From: a virus
Length of the DNA stretch: 38,523 bases
Strand: one strand, 5' to 3'
Virus record (IMG/VR): IMGVR_UViG_3300011116_000680
Span: 1 to 38,523 of that record
Shown in pieces: positions 37,587 through 38,523 of this stretch. Position 1 is the stretch's first letter. Each line of letters opens with the position of its first letter. The notes beneath the pieces were generated by a model, which worked only from the letters and a program-made list of their open reading frames with translations, was not told the DNA's origin and ran no database searches. Made by a program: the position numbers and the translations under genes.

Positions 37587-37769
37587 TTAGTCTTCGATTT
37601 GCATTAACAGTCTGTCCCAGAGTTTTTCTCTGTCTTCTTCGCATTCACGAATCTTGCTATCAAGCTTCTCCAGCCTTGAGTTCATCCAGATCAACCCTCC
37701 GAGTAATAATAAAACTGAAAAACCTTGCTGGGCTGCGGATGAAATCAAGGACTGGAAAATCTCGTTCAT
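37587..37769 (-). CDS. BhlA-type holin or spanin-like membrane protein (60 aa)
   Basis: The protein has one strong membrane segment near the start (QQGFSVLLLLGGLIWM, residues 14-29) and a charged coiled-coil tail (NSRLEKLDSKIRECEEDREKL). This topology matches BhlA/UviB-like holins but also inner-membrane spanins. Its ATG overlaps the previous stop (ATGA). It is the first gene of the lysis cassette. Confidence 0.75.
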   Translation of the reverse strand: MNEIFQSLISSAAQQGFSVLLLLGGLIWMNSRLEKLDSKIRECEEDREKLWDRLLMQIED

Positions 37770-38173
37770 TGTGGATGAATGGTTTGTTCTAAAGCGGAAA
37801 TCCTTTGAGCAAGCGCATCCAGTTGAGCGGACAGCCCTGTGACCTGTCCGACTCCATGTGTGTGTGTAGATGATGCAAATTCGTTCGCATTACGAGTAAC
37901 AATATCCCCAATTCCAACTAAATCAAGGGGAGTGTGCTGATGATCAACGGCTGATGCGCCGATTGAAGCTGGCGTGATTGAGTCTGCTCCATTTGCTCCA
38001 TGAGTGGAGGCATGAGGAACAGCCATTGCCATGATTCTCCTGACTAACCCAGTTGTGATTTTTGTCCACAGAGATCCATTTGATTGATCAATCAAAATTT
38101 CTCTTTGAGTAACGTCATTAGCTGATGGCGTCTGTCCTGCATTTACTTTGCTGTTCAATAATAATGTAGTCAT
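37766..38173 (-). CDS. Short tail fibre-like protein (135 aa)
   Basis: The N-terminus (MTTLLLNSKVNAGQTPSANDV) is followed by HASTHGANGADSITPASIGAS, a motif very common in phage tail proteins. THTHGVGQVTGLSAQLDALA follows, which is related to the HSHAISDVTGLQSALD segment of the 531-residue fibre. The C-terminus is a short coiled coil (LAQRISALEQTI). It may be a fibre adaptor or a truncated fibre. It starts just after the terminator at 38189, so it needs read-through or its own promoter. Confidence 0.78.
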   Translation of the reverse strand: MTTLLLNSKVNAGQTPSANDVTQREILIDQSNGSLWTKITTGLVRRIMAMAVPHASTHGANGADSITPASIGASAVDHQHTPLDLVGIGDIVTRNANEFASSTHTHGVGQVTGLSAQLDALAQRISALEQTIHPQ

Positions 38174-38188
38174 ATTTTTTTATAAAAA

Positions 38189-38217
38189 CCTCTCCCTCGG
38201 ATTGAACAAGGGAGAGG
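38189..38217 (-). terminator. Strong intrinsic terminator after the tail fibre
   Basis: CCTCTCCCT and AGGGAGAGG form a perfect 9-bp stem with an 11-nt loop. On the minus strand it is followed by TTTTTATAAAAAAA. Since transcription runs leftward from the higher coordinate (38236 is the fibre gene end), the hairpin closes the head/tail-fibre transcript and separates it from the 38173 gene that starts the lysis/tail group. Confidence 0.85.
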
Positions 38218-38235
38218 CAGTAATTATTTAATTAC

Positions 38236-38523
38236 TTATACCGAATATACGCCTCCTTCTCCATTAGAGAAGTATTGCGTATCATACCATTGAGTTAAAT
38301 ACGTGCCATATGGCAGATATTCAGTTGTAACAGTGAACCCGCCATTTCCATCATGAAGATAGCGTTCAGTTCCTACTTGAACTTGAGTTCCGTTATTAGC
38401 TGCGTCGAATGTAATTGCATTTTCAACAATCAATTCACCTGCTGCTAAAAATACAGGTGAAGACGAGTATTCCCCACCATTCCCGTCTGCATATACATTT
38501 TGTGTTCCGGAAGTATATATTGA
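38236..38523 (-). CDS. Tail fibre protein, C-terminal part (continuation of the gene at 1-1435)
   Basis: This is the same 531-residue reading frame, entering from base 1 of the window through the circle and ending at TAA 38236. Bases 38397-38523 repeat bases 1-127. The unique residues are from about L467 onward and include ITFDAANNGTQVQVGTERYL and GTYLTQWYDTQYFSNGEGG. The distal tip is Gly/Tyr/Asn-rich, as in receptor-binding ends. The stop is 19 nt before the terminator hairpin. Confidence 0.9.
   Translation of the reverse strand, partial: SIYTSGTQNVYADGNGGEYSSSPVFLAAGELIVENAITFDAANNGTQVQVGTERYLHDGNGGFTVTTEYLPYGTYLTQWYDTQYFSNGEGGVYSV
38397..38523. repeat. Exact 127-bp terminal duplication, right copy
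   Basis: Identical to bases 1-127. Removing one copy gives a circle of 38,396 bp with the tail-fibre gene intact. Confidence 0.95.

Overview
This window is the complete genome of a tailed double-stranded DNA phage, about 38.4 kb, most likely a podovirus-type member of Caudoviricetes. The first 127 bases are repeated exactly as the last 127, and one tail-fibre gene runs across the junction in frame, so the molecule is circular or circularly permuted and was opened inside that gene. The morphology call rests on a terminase, a portal, an acidic scaffold, an SU10-type major capsid protein, connector and nozzle-like tail proteins, large internal (ejection-type) proteins, and no tape measure, sheath or long tail-tube genes. 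No integrase, excisionase or CI-like repressor was seen, so a strictly lytic phage is the simplest reading. The host cannot be fixed. Most genes lack a Shine-Dalgarno sequence and have A/T-rich bases before the ATG, and the RlpA-like endolysin resembles (from memory) proteins of Verrucomicrobiota-type bacteria; both are weak hints.

Almost everything is on the minus strand and is read from high to low coordinates. Head and packaging: large terminase (14283 down), portal, small protein, scaffold, major capsid, small proteins, connector (to 6067). Tail fibres: four fibre or adhesin genes with shared N-terminal motifs or internal repeats (6065 to 1, continuing through the circle to 38236), ending at a strong hairpin terminator. 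Next come a short fibre-like protein, a lysis cassette of two small membrane proteins plus an RlpA-like double-psi-barrel enzyme (38173-36994), a nozzle-like tail protein, another fibre-like protein and a group of internal virion proteins (to 28186).

The replication block (28181-20493) encodes a metallophosphoesterase, a HTH protein, an SSB-like OB-fold protein, a RuvC-like resolvase, a tRNA-Thr, a cytosine-C5 methyltransferase, a probable helicase loader, a DnaB-type helicase in two separate pieces, a dNMP kinase and a RecE-like nuclease. No DNA or RNA polymerase gene is present, so the phage probably loads its own helicase and uses host polymerases. Then follows a run of tightly overlapping small genes (20488-17599) that includes a HTH protein next to AT-rich iteron-like repeats. 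A small island on the opposite strand (16883-17660, a GP88-family protein and a 56-residue protein) interrupts the order. Three short genes, a terminator and about 1.7 kb of gene-poor, repeat-bearing DNA close the circle back to the terminase.

The most unusual points are: (1) the DnaB-like helicase is split between its Walker A motif and the rest of the RecA-like core, with four complete genes between the halves; (2) the methyltransferase gene carries a 238-codon open frame over almost its full length that also looks protein-like; (3) that gene is bounded by two near-identical hairpin-forming 24-bp repeats; (4) two separate sets of iteron-like repeats are origin, pac or operator candidates.
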